A stretch of 64,000 nucleotides of DNA from positions 620,001-684,000 of the forward strand of contig JANINS010000003.1 in the NCBI GenBank assembly GCA_024508725.1, given 5' to 3'. The translations under genes were made by a program, and so were the position numbers. How positions within the stretch are numbered: the first letter of the stretch is position 1; each line of letters begins with the position of its first letter. Shown here one piece after another: positions 1-7,994 of this stretch. The notes beneath the pieces were generated by a model. The model was not told where the DNA came from, did no database searches, and worked only from the letters and a program-made list of their open reading frames with translations. The stretch is from Chitinophagaceae bacterium. Its GTDB lineage: Bacteria > Bacteroidota > Bacteroidia > Chitinophagales > Chitinophagaceae.

Positions 1-140
1 ACAATGCCAGTCGTTGCATTTTTAAGACTAATGAAAACTTACAGGCTGATATACCGATCGCCACAACGATTTACCAGATTCTTTGGGAGAATTTACCACC
101 GGAAGAAGGTTTTAAAAGAATTGAACAACGCCTTCAATAA
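1..140 (+). CDS. gpsA: Glycerol-3-phosphate dehydrogenase [NAD(P)+], C-terminal fragment
   Basis: The window opens inside a gene read in the frame that starts at base 3; its TAA stop is at 138-140. The 45 visible residues include PIATTIYQILWENLPPEEG, which matches the conserved C-terminal helix of GpsA (pattern 'MPI...VY.IL.....P..A...L'). GpsA reduces dihydroxyacetone phosphate to sn-glycerol 3-phosphate in the cytoplasm, the entry step for phospholipid synthesis. Only the tail is present, so catalytic and NAD-binding residues cannot be checked. A longer open frame (4-333) covers the same bases in another phase, but it resembles nothing and its end is encoded by an interspersed repeat, so I prefer the GpsA reading. 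The call rests on a short stretch. Confidence 0.72.
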   Translation, partial: NASRCIFKTNENLQADIPIATTIYQILWENLPPEEGFKRIEQRLQ

Positions 141-157
141 AATTGTAACTTTAGGAT

Positions 158-259
158 ATGCCAGTTTCATTTACATTACTACAGCCAATTGGTTTGATAC
201 TTCTGCTTGGAGTAGTAGTAATGATCAATTTTTTGAAACAGAAGAAAACTTCGCATTGA
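158..259 (+). CDS. Possible 33-residue single-span membrane peptide
   Basis: An ATG frame begins 17 bases after the gpsA stop and encodes 33 residues. The middle (roughly residues 11-25) is strongly hydrophobic with a GLILLLGVVVMI core, and the tail is basic (KQKK). This is the shape of a small single-pass inner-membrane protein, but there is no recognisable Shine-Dalgarno sequence and no family I can name. It may be read from the gpsA transcript. It could equally be a chance frame. Confidence 0.25.
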   Translation: MPVSFTLLQPIGLILLLGVVVMINFLKQKKTSH

Positions 260-310
260 TTTCAAACAAAGCTGAACAATTTCAATTTACCATCTGCTTT
301 GTTGATCAAA

Positions 311-369
311 GTTCCGAACGTACAAGTGAGTGACACAACGGAAGCTCAGCAGCAATTTGCCGCTGGCTA
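311..369 (+). repeat. Interspersed intergenic repeat, copy 1 (TGAGTGACAC type)
   Basis: Core GTACAAGTGAGTGACACAAC lies at 320-339. It is preceded by AGTTCCGAAC and followed by a variable stretch ending in GCTGGCTA at 362-369. The 3' end of the repeat overlaps the stop codon (367-369) of the leftward membrane-protein gene, so that gene's transcript runs straight into the reverse complement of the repeat. The same core recurs in many other intergenic gaps of the window. Confidence 0.85.
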
Positions 370-573
370 AATTCTATCTATCCTGTCTATTCTATCTGAA
401 GTATTCCTGATGAGACCAATTCCTGCAATAAAGAATATCGCACCGAGGATCAGATACACTGCTATCGCTCTGTAGTTATGCGTACCTGAACTACTGGCAA
501 AATAATATGCTGCAAGGATCAATCCTACGATACCTAAAATGGTGAGTATGATCCCAAACACACGCTTCTCCAT
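367..573 (-). CDS. Small two-span membrane protein
   Basis: Encodes 68 residues from an ATG at 573. A longer frame reaches an ATG at 606, but the residues added look unlike a signal and the MEKRVFGIILTILGIVGL start resembles small membrane proteins I associate with Chitinophagaceae, so the shorter start is preferred. Two hydrophobic helices (about residues 5-24 and 37-55) are separated by a short polar loop. The C-terminus is a threefold degenerate nine-base repeat that encodes DRI three times. The gene lies just downstream of nadB on the same strand, with 8 bases between the nadB stop and the longer start, so co-transcription is likely. The function is unknown. Its stop codon sits on the end of repeat copy 1. 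Confidence 0.65.
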   Translation of the reverse strand: MEKRVFGIILTILGIVGLILAAYYFASSSGTHNYRAIAVYLILGAIFFIAGIGLIRNTSDRIDRIDRI

Positions 574-613
574 GATAACTGTTTTCAATATGGAGACAAA
601 CAACATGCCGTTG

Positions 614-2218
614 CTACAAGATCGTGTTTTGCAATACGTTACTTTTCTTAGGATGATCTGTATTGAAGTGTAATCCCCTGCTTTCTTTCCTGAATTGGGC
701 TCCTTTTACAATAAGAAAACCGACAGTGATCAGGTTTCTTAGTTCGCATAATTGCGGAGAAACTTTGGTAGTCCGATACAACTCTTCTGTTTCTTCGAAT
801 AACAGGTCTAAACGTTTCATGGCTCTTCCAAGACGAACATCGGTTCTAACAATACCAACATAATCACTCATCAGTAACTGCAGCTCTTTTAAACTTTGCG
901 TAATGAGGATCATTTCTTTCGGGTCTGAGGTTCCCTGTGCATTCCACTCCGGCAAATCAGTTCTTAATTCAACTTTATTGATCCGTTCAATACTGTCAAG
1001 AAAACAACGATGACCAAACACCATTGCTTCCAGCAAGCTGTTACTGGCCAAACGATTGGCACCATGCAATCCTGTGCTGGCTGCTTCTCCACAGGCATAT
1101 AAATTGGTGATCGATGTTCTGCCCCATTCGTCTGTTTTAATTCCGCCGCAACTATAATGTGCAGCAGGAGCAACGGGAATCATTTTTTGCGAAACGTCGA
1201 TACCAATGCTCAGGCATTTTTCATAGATATTCGGAAAGTGATGAATAAACTTTTCTTTATCCATGTGCCGGCAATCAAGAAATACATGCTCCGTTCCGGT
1301 GATCTTCATCTCACTATCGATAGCTCTTGCAACAATATCTCTTGGTGCAAGATCTTTACGGGCATCGTAACGCTCCATAAACGCTTCGCCATTTTTATTG
1401 CGAAGAATTCCACCATCACCACGAACAGCTTCGGTAATAAGAAACGAAGGTGAAACGCCAGGCTCATACAAAGCAGTAGGATGAAACTGGATAAACTCCA
1501 TGTTTTCAATTCTTCCTTTTGCACGATACACCATTGCAACACCATCTCCGGTTGCGATCTTTGGATTCGTGGTAGTTCTATACACCTGTCCACAACCTCC
1601 TGTTGCAAGCAATGTGATTCTGGAAAGAATCTTTTCTATCGTGTGTGTACGAAGGTTAAGTACATAAACACCATAACAGGTAATATCGGGTGTTGATTTG
1701 GTAACAAGATAACCAAGATGATGTTGTGTAAGAATATCGACTACGAAACAATGATGAACGAGTTCAATGTTTGGTTGCTTTTCCATCGTATCAAGCAAAG
1801 CTCTTTCCATTTCCTTACCGGTTACATCTTTATGATGCAGTATCCTAAACTCACTATGGCCACCTTCTCTGCCTAATGCAAATTCGCCGCTATCGGTTTT
1901 ATCGAACTGTGCACCCCATTCAATGATCTCACGAATACGTTCGGGACCTTCCTTCACAACGATCTCTACCACTTCAGGATCACATAATCCATCACCGGCG
2001 ATCAAAGTATCTTCAATGTGTTTATTAAAGCTATCTTTTACTTCATCCATTACACCTGCAATACCACCTTGTGCATATTTGGTATTCGTTTCATCTGCCT
2101 GTGCTTTGGTGATCACAGTGATTTTCTTTTCAGGAAACTGTTGCGCTGTTTTCAGGGCATATGTTAAACCTGCAACACCTGAGCCGATCACCAGGAAATC
2201 TGTGTGCTTGTTCTTCAT
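614..2218 (-). CDS. nadB: L-aspartate oxidase
   Basis: Encodes 534 residues, the usual length for NadB. This FAD-dependent cytoplasmic enzyme oxidises L-aspartate to iminoaspartate, the first step of de novo NAD synthesis; NadA then uses the product. The N-terminus has the dinucleotide-binding motif GSGVAGLTYALK, followed by TNTKYAQGGIAGV, which is typical of NadB. Mid-protein motifs include GREGGHSEFRILH, FIQFHPTALY and ITEAVRGDGGILRN; near residue 400 come HYSCGGIKTD and GLHGANRLASNSLLEA. These separate NadB and fumarate reductase family flavoproteins from other flavoproteins. The ATG at 2218 is preceded by the -7-like element TATTTTTG at 2224-2231, so the leader would be very short. No nadA or nadC is visible nearby. 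Confidence 0.95.
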   Translation of the reverse strand: MKNKHTDFLVIGSGVAGLTYALKTAQQFPEKKITVITKAQADETNTKYAQGGIAGVMDEVKDSFNKHIEDTLIAGDGLCDPEVVEIVVKEGPERIREIIEWGAQFDKTDSGEFALGREGGHSEFRILHHKDVTGKEMERALLDTMEKQPNIELVHHCFVVDILTQHHLGYLVTKSTPDITCYGVYVLNLRTHTIEKILSRITLLATGGCGQVYRTTTNPKIATGDGVAMVYRAKGRIENMEFIQFHPTALYEPGVSPSFLITEAVRGDGGILRNKNGEAFMERYDARKDLAPRDIVARAIDSEMKITGTEHVFLDCRHMDKEKFIHHFPNIYEKCLSIGIDVSQKMIPVAPAAHYSCGGIKTDEWGRTSITNLYACGEAASTGLHGANRLASNSLLEAMVFGHRCFLDSIERINKVELRTDLPEWNAQGTSDPKEMILITQSLKELQLLMSDYVGIVRTDVRLGRAMKRLDLLFEETEELYRTTKVSPQLCELRNLITVGFLIVKGAQFRKESRGLHFNTDHPKKSNVLQNTIL

Positions 2219-2223
2219 TTAAG

Positions 2224-2231
2224 CAAAAATA
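2224..2231 (-). promoter_or_regulatory. Candidate -7 promoter element for nadB
   Basis: On the minus strand the bases read TATTTTTG, an exact match to the Bacteroidota -7 element TAnnTTTG. It ends only six bases before the nadB ATG, which would give an almost leaderless mRNA. No convincing -33 TTG was found at the expected 19-21 base spacing, so this stays a candidate. Confidence 0.4.
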
Positions 2232-2239
2232 GTCTTGTA

Positions 2240-2273
2240 TAAAAGAAAATGACCCACAATGTTGTGAGTCATT
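2240..2273 (-). terminator. Intrinsic terminator-like hairpin between lipoprotein gene and nadB
   Basis: Arms AATGAC-CACAA and TTGTG-GTCATT at 2248-2273 pair over 11 positions with one C/A mismatch and a two-base loop. On the minus strand the hairpin is followed by TTTTCTTTT. It would end leftward transcripts from the lipoprotein gene at 2412-3212, just upstream of the nadB promoter element. The plus strand also has a T-rich flank, so it might work in both directions. Confidence 0.6.
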
Positions 2274-2280
2274 GATTTTA

Positions 2281-2340
2281 TTTAACCAGCGTTCAATTCG
2301 CTATAAGGCTTTACTTGCGTCGCACTCTTGTACTTGAGTT
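2281..2340 (-). repeat. Interspersed intergenic repeat, copy 2a (AGTGCGACGC type)
   Basis: On the minus strand the core reads GTACAAGAGTGCGACGCAAG (2314-2333), and the element ends in GCTGGTTAAA near 2281. It lies upstream of nadB on the same strand. It is arranged head to head with copy 2b, only 11 bases away. In the transcript of the lipoprotein gene the two copies could form one long stem, with about 17 of 20 core positions paired. Confidence 0.85.
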
Positions 2341-2351
2341 CAATGATCAAC

Positions 2352-2414
2352 AAAGTTCAGAACGTACAAGTGAGTGACACAACCGGAACTGCATAAAGTT
2401 TTAAAGCTGGTTTA
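2352..2414 (+). repeat. Interspersed intergenic repeat, copy 2b (TGAGTGACAC type)
   Basis: Core GTACAAGTGAGTGACACAAC at 2364-2383, preceded by AAAGTTCAGAAC and followed by CGG, then a spacer and AGCTGGTTTA. The last bases overlap the stop of the leftward lipoprotein gene (2412), the same geometry as copy 1. AACCGG and CTGGTT flanking the spacer can pair. Confidence 0.85.
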
Positions 2415-3212
2415 ATAATTAATTGTAAAATCAAAATCAGCCGGAAGTTGAGGATCGTCTAACGACATACTTTTATTGAACTTCACCTGTTTTTTATCGG
2501 CAGACAAAACGCCTTTGCCCGAAACTTTTGTAGCTGGCCTTGGCAGATTTACAACTGTTGTGTAGTTCACCTTCATCATTTCTTTGAACTGTGCAGGCAT
2601 TTCTTCTTCTTTGCTTTTCGTTTTTGTTTGTGTGTTTGCCTTTGCATTCAGCTTTCTTGAAAAACTGTTTGCAGCCAGGTTGTACACAAAATCAGAAATA
2701 GGTAACCCACCTTTGTTTCCGGCTTTATCACCACCCATTCCGCCGGTCATTGGATCCATTCCATCAGGAGCACCGGCACCAGATTTCATCGCTTTACCCA
2801 CAGCATCCATCAGGGTATTATTTCCTTTTGAGTTTACGATCTTCTGGATCAGTTTCAACTGTTTGCTATCGTTAAAAGGAAATGTCATATTCACATACAT
2901 ATCACCTTCCTCTTCATCCATGTGAATTTTTGCAAAAGCATTTTCTACGGCAGCTTTTTCTTCGTTGGTCAAAGAAGTTAATGTATCCGTTAACGATTTA
3001 TAATAAATGGTGCTGTCGAGTTTTTCTGGAGCTTTACCATCTTCCCTCGCACCTTGTTTCATCATTGCAAACATTGACATGGCTCTCGACATATCCATTT
3101 TAAGTTCATAAACACCACTTCCGTCTTCTTTTAGATTGAAAGTTTCAGTCATATCGAAACAACCTGTAAGGCTGATAACGAAAGCTGCAAGTGCAAGTAA
3201 TCTTAGTTTCAT
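2412..3212 (-). CDS. Predicted lipoprotein, function unknown
   Basis: Encodes 266 residues with a clear lipoprotein signal peptide: a hydrophobic stretch and the lipobox LTGC, lipidated Cys at about residue 18. The mature part begins FDMTETFNLKEDGSGVYELKMDMS, a beta-strand pattern seen in Bacteroidota envelope proteins that I cannot assign to a named family. A central segment is rich in Gly, Met and Asp (GAGAPDGMDPMTGGMGGDKAGNKGG split around residues 148-168) and is probably flexible. It is likely periplasm-facing. The ispG stop is 13 bases upstream on the same strand, so the two may share a transcript. Two head-to-head repeats and a terminator follow it. Confidence 0.7.
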   Translation of the reverse strand: MKLRLLALAAFVISLTGCFDMTETFNLKEDGSGVYELKMDMSRAMSMFAMMKQGAREDGKAPEKLDSTIYYKSLTDTLTSLTNEEKAAVENAFAKIHMDEEEGDMYVNMTFPFNDSKQLKLIQKIVNSKGNNTLMDAVGKAMKSGAGAPDGMDPMTGGMGGDKAGNKGGLPISDFVYNLAANSFSRKLNAKANTQTKTKSKEEEMPAQFKEMMKVNYTTVVNLPRPATKVSGKGVLSADKKQVKFNKSMSLDDPQLPADFDFTINY

Positions 3213-3225
3213 TGTTGTATTTCGG

Positions 3226-5259
3226 TTAATTGTTTACAGGTTCGATCCAGGCTTCATTTTCTTTTAAGAGATTGATCAGTTCATCAACAGCAATCTCACT
3301 ATCAATGTTTCGCTTTACGATCTCTTTGCCTTTGTACAAAGTGATCTTTCCTACTCCACTGCCCACATATCCAAAATCTGCATCGGCCATTTCTCCCGGG
3401 CCATTCACAATACATCCCATGATGGCGATCTTAACGCCTTTCAGGTGATTGGTTCGTGACCGGATCTTTGCTGTTGTTTCCTGCAGATCAAATAATGTTC
3501 TTCCGCAACTGGGGCAGGAAATATATTCAGTCTTTGAAATTCTTGTTCTTGTTGCCTGCAGAATGCTGAATGCAGTGTTGTTGATGAATTGTTCAACAGA
3601 ACTGCTTTGCAGATAATTTCTTCCGCTGGCATTTACCTGTGCTGCATTTTGATAAGCAGATGAACTCATGCCGAGACAGATGCCATCTCCAAAACCATCG
3701 AGGAATAAAGCACCACATTCAGTTGAATAATGAATCAAATGCTCATCAGCCGTTTGCCAGTTGCTATCGCAGATGATAATTGCAGGATTCTGAATGTTCC
3801 TGTTTTGCAGTTCAACAAACATTCTGCGAACAGACTGCATTGCATTTTTATTCTCACTGCTTACACACAGCACTGCTGTTTTATCTTTCCCGATGTCATC
3901 GATAAAACTAAAATCGTTTACCGGTGTTTCATCGCTGAAACAGTCTTTCATCACGAAGTTGATGCGATTGCTTTTTTTATTTGCATCAATATAAGCGGCA
4001 GCATCGAATATGGGGAAGTAGGTTTCAGTTAATGCCGGAGCTTTGTCAATTGCTTCAGCCCATGTAGCGGGATAGCAGATCACTTTTAATGTTCCGGGCA
4101 AAGCGAAATCCAGGATTTGATTACCGGTGAAAACATAATCGGCAGCAGCATCACCAATATTCCATTTATCGGTTGGCTCATCGTAAGAATAACCAACGGC
4201 TTTCAAATGTTCCCTGTTGATCCTGGTGATCTTACTCAGATCAGCAATTACAACCGGAACATGAGTGCCGCCGATATTATCAATGGTAAAAGTTTCCCTT
4301 CTCTTGTACTCAAATGGACTGTAGTTGAGCTTATCTGCAACCGCGACAACACCGTTGCCAGTTGATGATTGATCGTTGGTTGCATATCTTTTTACAAGGT
4401 CTCTGCAAACAGGAATCTCAAATTCGGGATCTTCCGTTAAACTCACACGAATCGTATCACCAATGCCATCTTCTAATAATGTTCCGATGCCGGCAGCACT
4501 TTTCACTCTTCCATCTTCTCCGTCACCGGCTTCAGTTACACCCAGATGCAAAGGATAACATTCTCCAAACTCAGCATCCATTTGTTGTATGAGTAATCGG
4601 TAAGCCTGCACCATCACCTGAGGATTGCTGCTTTTCATACTCAGCACAATGTTGTGGTAGCTTTCGCTTCTTGCCACACGTAAAAATTCCATTGCACTTT
4701 CCACCATTCCCATGGGAGTATCACCATAACGGCTCATGATACGATCACTGAGTGAACCATGATTCGTTCCGATCCTCATTGCTGTGCCATATTCTTTACA
4801 TATCTGAACGAGTGGCGTAAATCTTTCTCTGATCCTGTCGATCTCTTCAGCATAATCAGCATCAGAGTATTCGATCAGTTCAAACTTTTTCTTATCAATA
4901 TAATTTCCGGGATTCACTCTCACCTTCTCAACAATTCTGGCTGCGATCTCTGCTGCATTTGGTGTGAAGTGAATATCTGCAACAAGTGGAGTTGTATAAC
5001 CTCTCTTCCTTAATTCATTTTTGATGTTAAGCAGGTTCTCTGCTTCTTTTTTGGATGGAGCCGTAATTCTTACCAGCTCTGCACCAGCTTCAATGCAACG
5101 AATAGATTGTTCAACAGTAGCAATGGTATCCATTGTATCTGTTGTTGTCATCGTTTGTACACGAATCGGATGAAAATTGCCCAGCAACAGATCACCGATC
5201 TTTACTTCACGTGTTTTGAGTCGCTGATACCCGGTAAGAGAATTACAATAAAGCTGCAT
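3226..5259 (-). CDS. ispG: 4-hydroxy-3-methylbut-2-enyl diphosphate synthase (long form)
   Basis: Encodes 677 residues from the ATG at 5259; an upstream TTG (5295) would add 12 low-complexity residues and is unlikely. IspG converts methylerythritol cyclodiphosphate to HMBPP with a [4Fe-4S] cluster, the penultimate step of the MEP isoprenoid pathway. The TIM-barrel half begins IGDLLLGNFHPIRVQTMTTTDT and includes RVNPGNY. The C-terminal half carries the cluster ligands in CPSCGRTLFDLQ and the GCIVNGPGEMADADFGYVG motif. At about 680 residues it is far longer than the E. coli enzyme (372). Bacteroidota, Chlamydiae and plants have this form with an extra central domain, here roughly residues 270-530. 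A -7-like element lies at 5305-5312. Confidence 0.95.
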   Translation of the reverse strand: MQLYCNSLTGYQRLKTREVKIGDLLLGNFHPIRVQTMTTTDTMDTIATVEQSIRCIEAGAELVRITAPSKKEAENLLNIKNELRKRGYTTPLVADIHFTPNAAEIAARIVEKVRVNPGNYIDKKKFELIEYSDADYAEEIDRIRERFTPLVQICKEYGTAMRIGTNHGSLSDRIMSRYGDTPMGMVESAMEFLRVARSESYHNIVLSMKSSNPQVMVQAYRLLIQQMDAEFGECYPLHLGVTEAGDGEDGRVKSAAGIGTLLEDGIGDTIRVSLTEDPEFEIPVCRDLVKRYATNDQSSTGNGVVAVADKLNYSPFEYKRRETFTIDNIGGTHVPVVIADLSKITRINREHLKAVGYSYDEPTDKWNIGDAAADYVFTGNQILDFALPGTLKVICYPATWAEAIDKAPALTETYFPIFDAAAYIDANKKSNRINFVMKDCFSDETPVNDFSFIDDIGKDKTAVLCVSSENKNAMQSVRRMFVELQNRNIQNPAIIICDSNWQTADEHLIHYSTECGALFLDGFGDGICLGMSSSAYQNAAQVNASGRNYLQSSSVEQFINNTAFSILQATRTRISKTEYISCPSCGRTLFDLQETTAKIRSRTNHLKGVKIAIMGCIVNGPGEMADADFGYVGSGVGKITLYKGKEIVKRNIDSEIAVDELINLLKENEAWIEPVNN

Positions 5260-5304
5260 TGTCAATGCTAATTTGCTAATGTGCTGATTTGCCAATTAGT
5301 GCAG

Positions 5305-5312
5305 CAAATGTA
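5305..5312 (-). promoter_or_regulatory. Candidate -7 promoter element for ispG
   Basis: On the minus strand TACATTTG matches TAnnTTTG exactly and lies 46 bases upstream of the preferred ispG ATG at 5259. The whole 5270-5390 gap is dense in TTTGC/GCAAA words, direct and inverted, so a chance match is possible. Confidence 0.35.
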
Positions 5313-5383
5313 AATGTAAACGCTGGCATTCGGCTGAGCTTTAGTATTAGCAAATTTGCATATTGGTACATTTGCAAATCATC

Positions 5384-6004
5384 TTACCAATCCTTTAACT
5401 GCCTTCCGGCTGAATTTTTATTTTGCAGGTCTTTCTGAAGATTCTTTTCTTCTTTAGCAAGTTCTTTCAGTCTTCGATCTGCTTCTTCGGGAGTTAGGTT
5501 AGACTTAGGTTTTTGTGGCTGATCTTTTTGATTTTTATTATTCTTATTCTTCTGCTTATCATTTTGTTGAGGCTGCTGTTGTTTTTGCAGTTCCTTTAAT
5601 GCTTTCTGCAGATTCTCTCTCGTGTCATTATCATTAGCGTTTAATCGCAAAGATTGCTTCAGTACCTGTATTGCCTCTGTTAATTTATTTTGTTTGATAT
5701 AAGCCAAACCCTGGTTATAAAGTGCCTGTGCTTTCACCAATGGATCTTTTGCATTCGCAGCTGCTGTTTCATAAGATTTTGCTGCCTCTTCAAATTTGTT
5801 CATTCTTTGGCTGGCATTTCCCGAATTAAACTGAGCGATAGCATTGGTTTGATCTTTCTGCAAAGCTTTGCCATACTCTTCTTTTGCTTTCACAAATTGC
5901 TTCTGCTTATAATTCGAATTGCCTTTCTCAATCAACTGTGCTGTTTTCTGAGCAGATGCAGCAACACCTACAATTAACAAAACGAATAAATAATGCCATT
6001 TCAT
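5384..6004 (-). CDS. batC: TPR protein, BatC-like
   Basis: Encodes 206 residues: a signal peptide (cleavage after ASAQ, about residue 19), then about three tetratricopeptide repeats between residues 22 and 130 (for example KQKQFVKAKEEYGKALQKDQTNAIAQF), then a tail rich in Gln, Lys and Asn. Its ATG overlaps the stop of the upstream VWA gene (ATGA), so translation is probably coupled. BatB and BatC occur together in Bacteroidota and spirochaetes in the aerotolerance (Bat) cluster, where they are thought to form a periplasmic or membrane complex. The exact role is not settled. The other usual members (MoxR, DUF58, BatA, BatD) are absent from this window. Confidence 0.75.
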   Translation of the reverse strand: MKWHYLFVLLIVGVAASAQKTAQLIEKGNSNYKQKQFVKAKEEYGKALQKDQTNAIAQFNSGNASQRMNKFEEAAKSYETAAANAKDPLVKAQALYNQGLAYIKQNKLTEAIQVLKQSLRLNANDNDTRENLQKALKELQKQQQPQQNDKQKNKNNKNQKDQPQKPKSNLTPEEADRRLKELAKEEKNLQKDLQNKNSAGRQLKDW

Positions 6005-6999
6005 GCAACAGACATTTTGCGTTCAGGAATAAATACTTCAGCCAAGAGTAACACAACCGCCAATGCGATCAATAAAGGAAAAAAATTGAGATAGTCTATA
6101 TTTCCACTTGCAGAAAATCCTTTCTTTTCCATAGCGTTGATCTGACTTGCAACGGAACTCGCTGTTTCGCCAACATTATCCAATCTATGATACGTTCCTT
6201 TTGTAGTATTTGAAATCTTTTGAAGTAAACTTTCATTCAATTTTGAAACAATGATGTTTCCATCCAGATCCTTTTTAGGTTCGGTAGCTCCCGGTTCTAC
6301 AATGTTCGATCCTTCTGCAGAACCAATGCCAATAGTATGAACTACTACGCCTTTTTCGTAAAGATCTTTTGCAGCCTGTTCAGCATTCTCGTCATTGTCT
6401 TCGCCATCAGTGATCATGATGGCTGTCTTATATTTTTTTTCTTTTACATCAAGCGAATGATCTGCCAGTGTCAAGGCTTCGCTGAATACAGTTCCCTGTA
6501 CAGGAACCGCTTCTGTTGATGCGTTTGCAACAAACATTTTGGCTGCAGAAATGTCTGGCGTTAATGGCATTTGTAAATAAGACTGACCCGCAAACAGGAT
6601 CAATCCTACCCTGTTGTTTTCCAACTTTGGAAGCAGACTATTGATGAACTGTTTGGCTTTGTCCAATCTTGAAGGACTTGCATCCTGGCTGAGCATGCTT
6701 TTACTTACATCCAGCATGATCATCACATCTACACCTGTACCTTTTGCATTTTCAGCAGCAACAGGCTTTCGCAGATTTGCAGCGGCGAGAATTCCCAAAC
6801 CAATAGCGACAAGGATGAAAATGATCTTTGTTTTAAATAAGGAAGATGAATACCCTTTTAATAATTGATCGACTAACCTTTTGTTGCCAAGTTTAGTTCG
6901 TATCCATCGCTTCCAATACAGTAAACCAATAAAAAGTGCAGTTAAGGGAAGTAATGCAATCAGTGCAAAGAGGAATTGTATGGTTTCAACCTGGATCAA
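6001..6999 (-). CDS. batB: von Willebrand factor A membrane protein, BatB-like
   Basis: Encodes 332 residues. Two hydrophobic helices near the N-terminus (about 8-28 and 57-75) precede a VWA domain (about 90-285) with an intact MIDAS metal site: DVSKS and MITDGEDND. A final helix (about 308-325) anchors the C-terminus. This is the BatA/BatB architecture, with the VWA domain facing the periplasm and able to bind a partner through a divalent metal. No in-frame ATG exists upstream before a stop, so the start is most likely the TTG at 6999. It overlaps the downstream TPR gene by four bases. The next gene upstream is a beta-lactamase with its own terminator, so this looks like a two-gene unit. Confidence 0.8.
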   Translation of the reverse strand: MIQVETIQFLFALIALLPLTALFIGLLYWKRWIRTKLGNKRLVDQLLKGYSSSLFKTKIIFILVAIGLGILAAANLRKPVAAENAKGTGVDVMIMLDVSKSMLSQDASPSRLDKAKQFINSLLPKLENNRVGLILFAGQSYLQMPLTPDISAAKMFVANASTEAVPVQGTVFSEALTLADHSLDVKEKKYKTAIMITDGEDNDENAEQAAKDLYEKGVVVHTIGIGSAEGSNIVEPGATEPKKDLDGNIIVSKLNESLLQKISNTTKGTYHRLDNVGETASSVASQINAMEKKGFSASGNIDYLNFFPLLIALAVVLLLAEVFIPERKMSVA

Positions 7000-7091
7000 A
7001 ATAAAGATTGGATTAGTACACTGATGAGCTGCAAAACGAAATCGATCGCAAAACCGAATGCATCATGTTTCTTCATCTGGATTGTTTAAGC

Positions 7092-7123
7092 AAAAATGAT
7101 TCCGATAAACCTTATTGGAATCA
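7092..7123 (-). terminator. Intrinsic terminator after the beta-lactamase gene
   Basis: TGATTCC (7097-7103) and GGAATCA (7117-7123) pair perfectly and enclose a second short stem, ATAA/TTAT. On the minus strand the hairpin runs into TTTTT. It lies 44 bases past the stop of the class D beta-lactamase gene and separates it from batB. Confidence 0.7.
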
Positions 7124-7166
7124 AATAAGATGAAGATAAAAATCCTGGAATGAAAATGTTGTTAAA

Positions 7167-7991
7167 CTACTTCCTCCCTTCCATAAAACCCATCTTCTTT
7201 AAAATGCCTTTCAGCACATTCATCCTTGCAGCAACCATGTCCATGTCGTGTTCCCCTTCAAGATTTAATACAAAGAAATATGGATGTTTATTCTCTTCGA
7301 TCCAACCTACAACCCAACCCAGGCTTTTTCCATTCTCTTTATAGCCCCAACCAGTTTTGTAGCTGAGTTTGTAATTGGCATTATCTTCCTGCAGCATCAC
7401 CTGGCGAACGATTCTTTGTGATCTTTTATCGAAAGGAAGTTGATCAAAGTACAATCGTTTTACCAATCCAAGTTGTTCATCAGGAGTGATCTTAAGTGAA
7501 TTATCCAGCCAAAAAGTATCTATCGCAGTCTTGATCTTACGAGTGCCATATTTTAAACTATCCAGCCAAAGTTGCATGGTGTCTTTTCCAATTCGTCTTG
7601 CCACTTCCTGGTAATAAGGAACAGCAGAAACTTTAAAAGCCTGTTCCATAGTAAGATCATGATTCCAGGCATCAATAGATCTTGTTTTGCCATCCCATTT
7701 GATCACCATTTTCTCATCGAAAATTCTTCCGGTATGGAGGCCGATCAACGAATTCACGATTTTAAATGTAGATGCCGGCAAAAATGCAGAATCCCTGTAA
7801 CGGGCTAAATTATAAATGGTGAACTCGTTCTTACCATTATCATACAAGCCAAAACAACCTTCTACTTTATTCGAATCGAAATAAGTTTTCAGGCTATCAT
7901 TGGTTGTTACATTATTGGGAGAGCAACTGCTAAAAAATACAATTGCTAAAAGGCAAATGCCCGATAAAATTCTTTCAACTGGTTTCATCAT
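7167..7991 (-). CDS. Class D (OXA-type) beta-lactamase-like lipoprotein
   Basis: Encodes 274 residues from the ATG at 7991. The signal ends in a lipobox-like FSSC (Cys at about 23), so it is probably a lipidated periplasmic protein. The class D motifs are present in order: STFK (nucleophile Ser and carbamylated Lys, near residue 75), SAV followed by PYYQEVARRIG, and KTGWG near residue 214. The usual YGN is YGT here. Between them lie the expected LTMEQAFKVSAVPYYQ and WLDNSLKI.PDEQ regions. The family hydrolyses beta-lactams or acts as a sensor; real activity cannot be told from sequence. The ATG is three bases after the kbl stop, so the two are probably co-transcribed, an odd pairing. Confidence 0.88.
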   Translation of the reverse strand: MMKPVERILSGICLLAIVFFSSCSPNNVTTNDSLKTYFDSNKVEGCFGLYDNGKNEFTIYNLARYRDSAFLPASTFKIVNSLIGLHTGRIFDEKMVIKWDGKTRSIDAWNHDLTMEQAFKVSAVPYYQEVARRIGKDTMQLWLDSLKYGTRKIKTAIDTFWLDNSLKITPDEQLGLVKRLYFDQLPFDKRSQRIVRQVMLQEDNANYKLSYKTGWGYKENGKSLGWVVGWIEENKHPYFFVLNLEGEHDMDMVAARMNVLKGILKKMGFMEGRK

Positions 7992-7994
7992 CAA

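Noticed and set aside
4-333. Open frame of 109 codons at the left edge
   Set aside because: It overlaps the GpsA C-terminal frame in another phase, resembles no protein, and its last residues are encoded by interspersed repeat copy 1.
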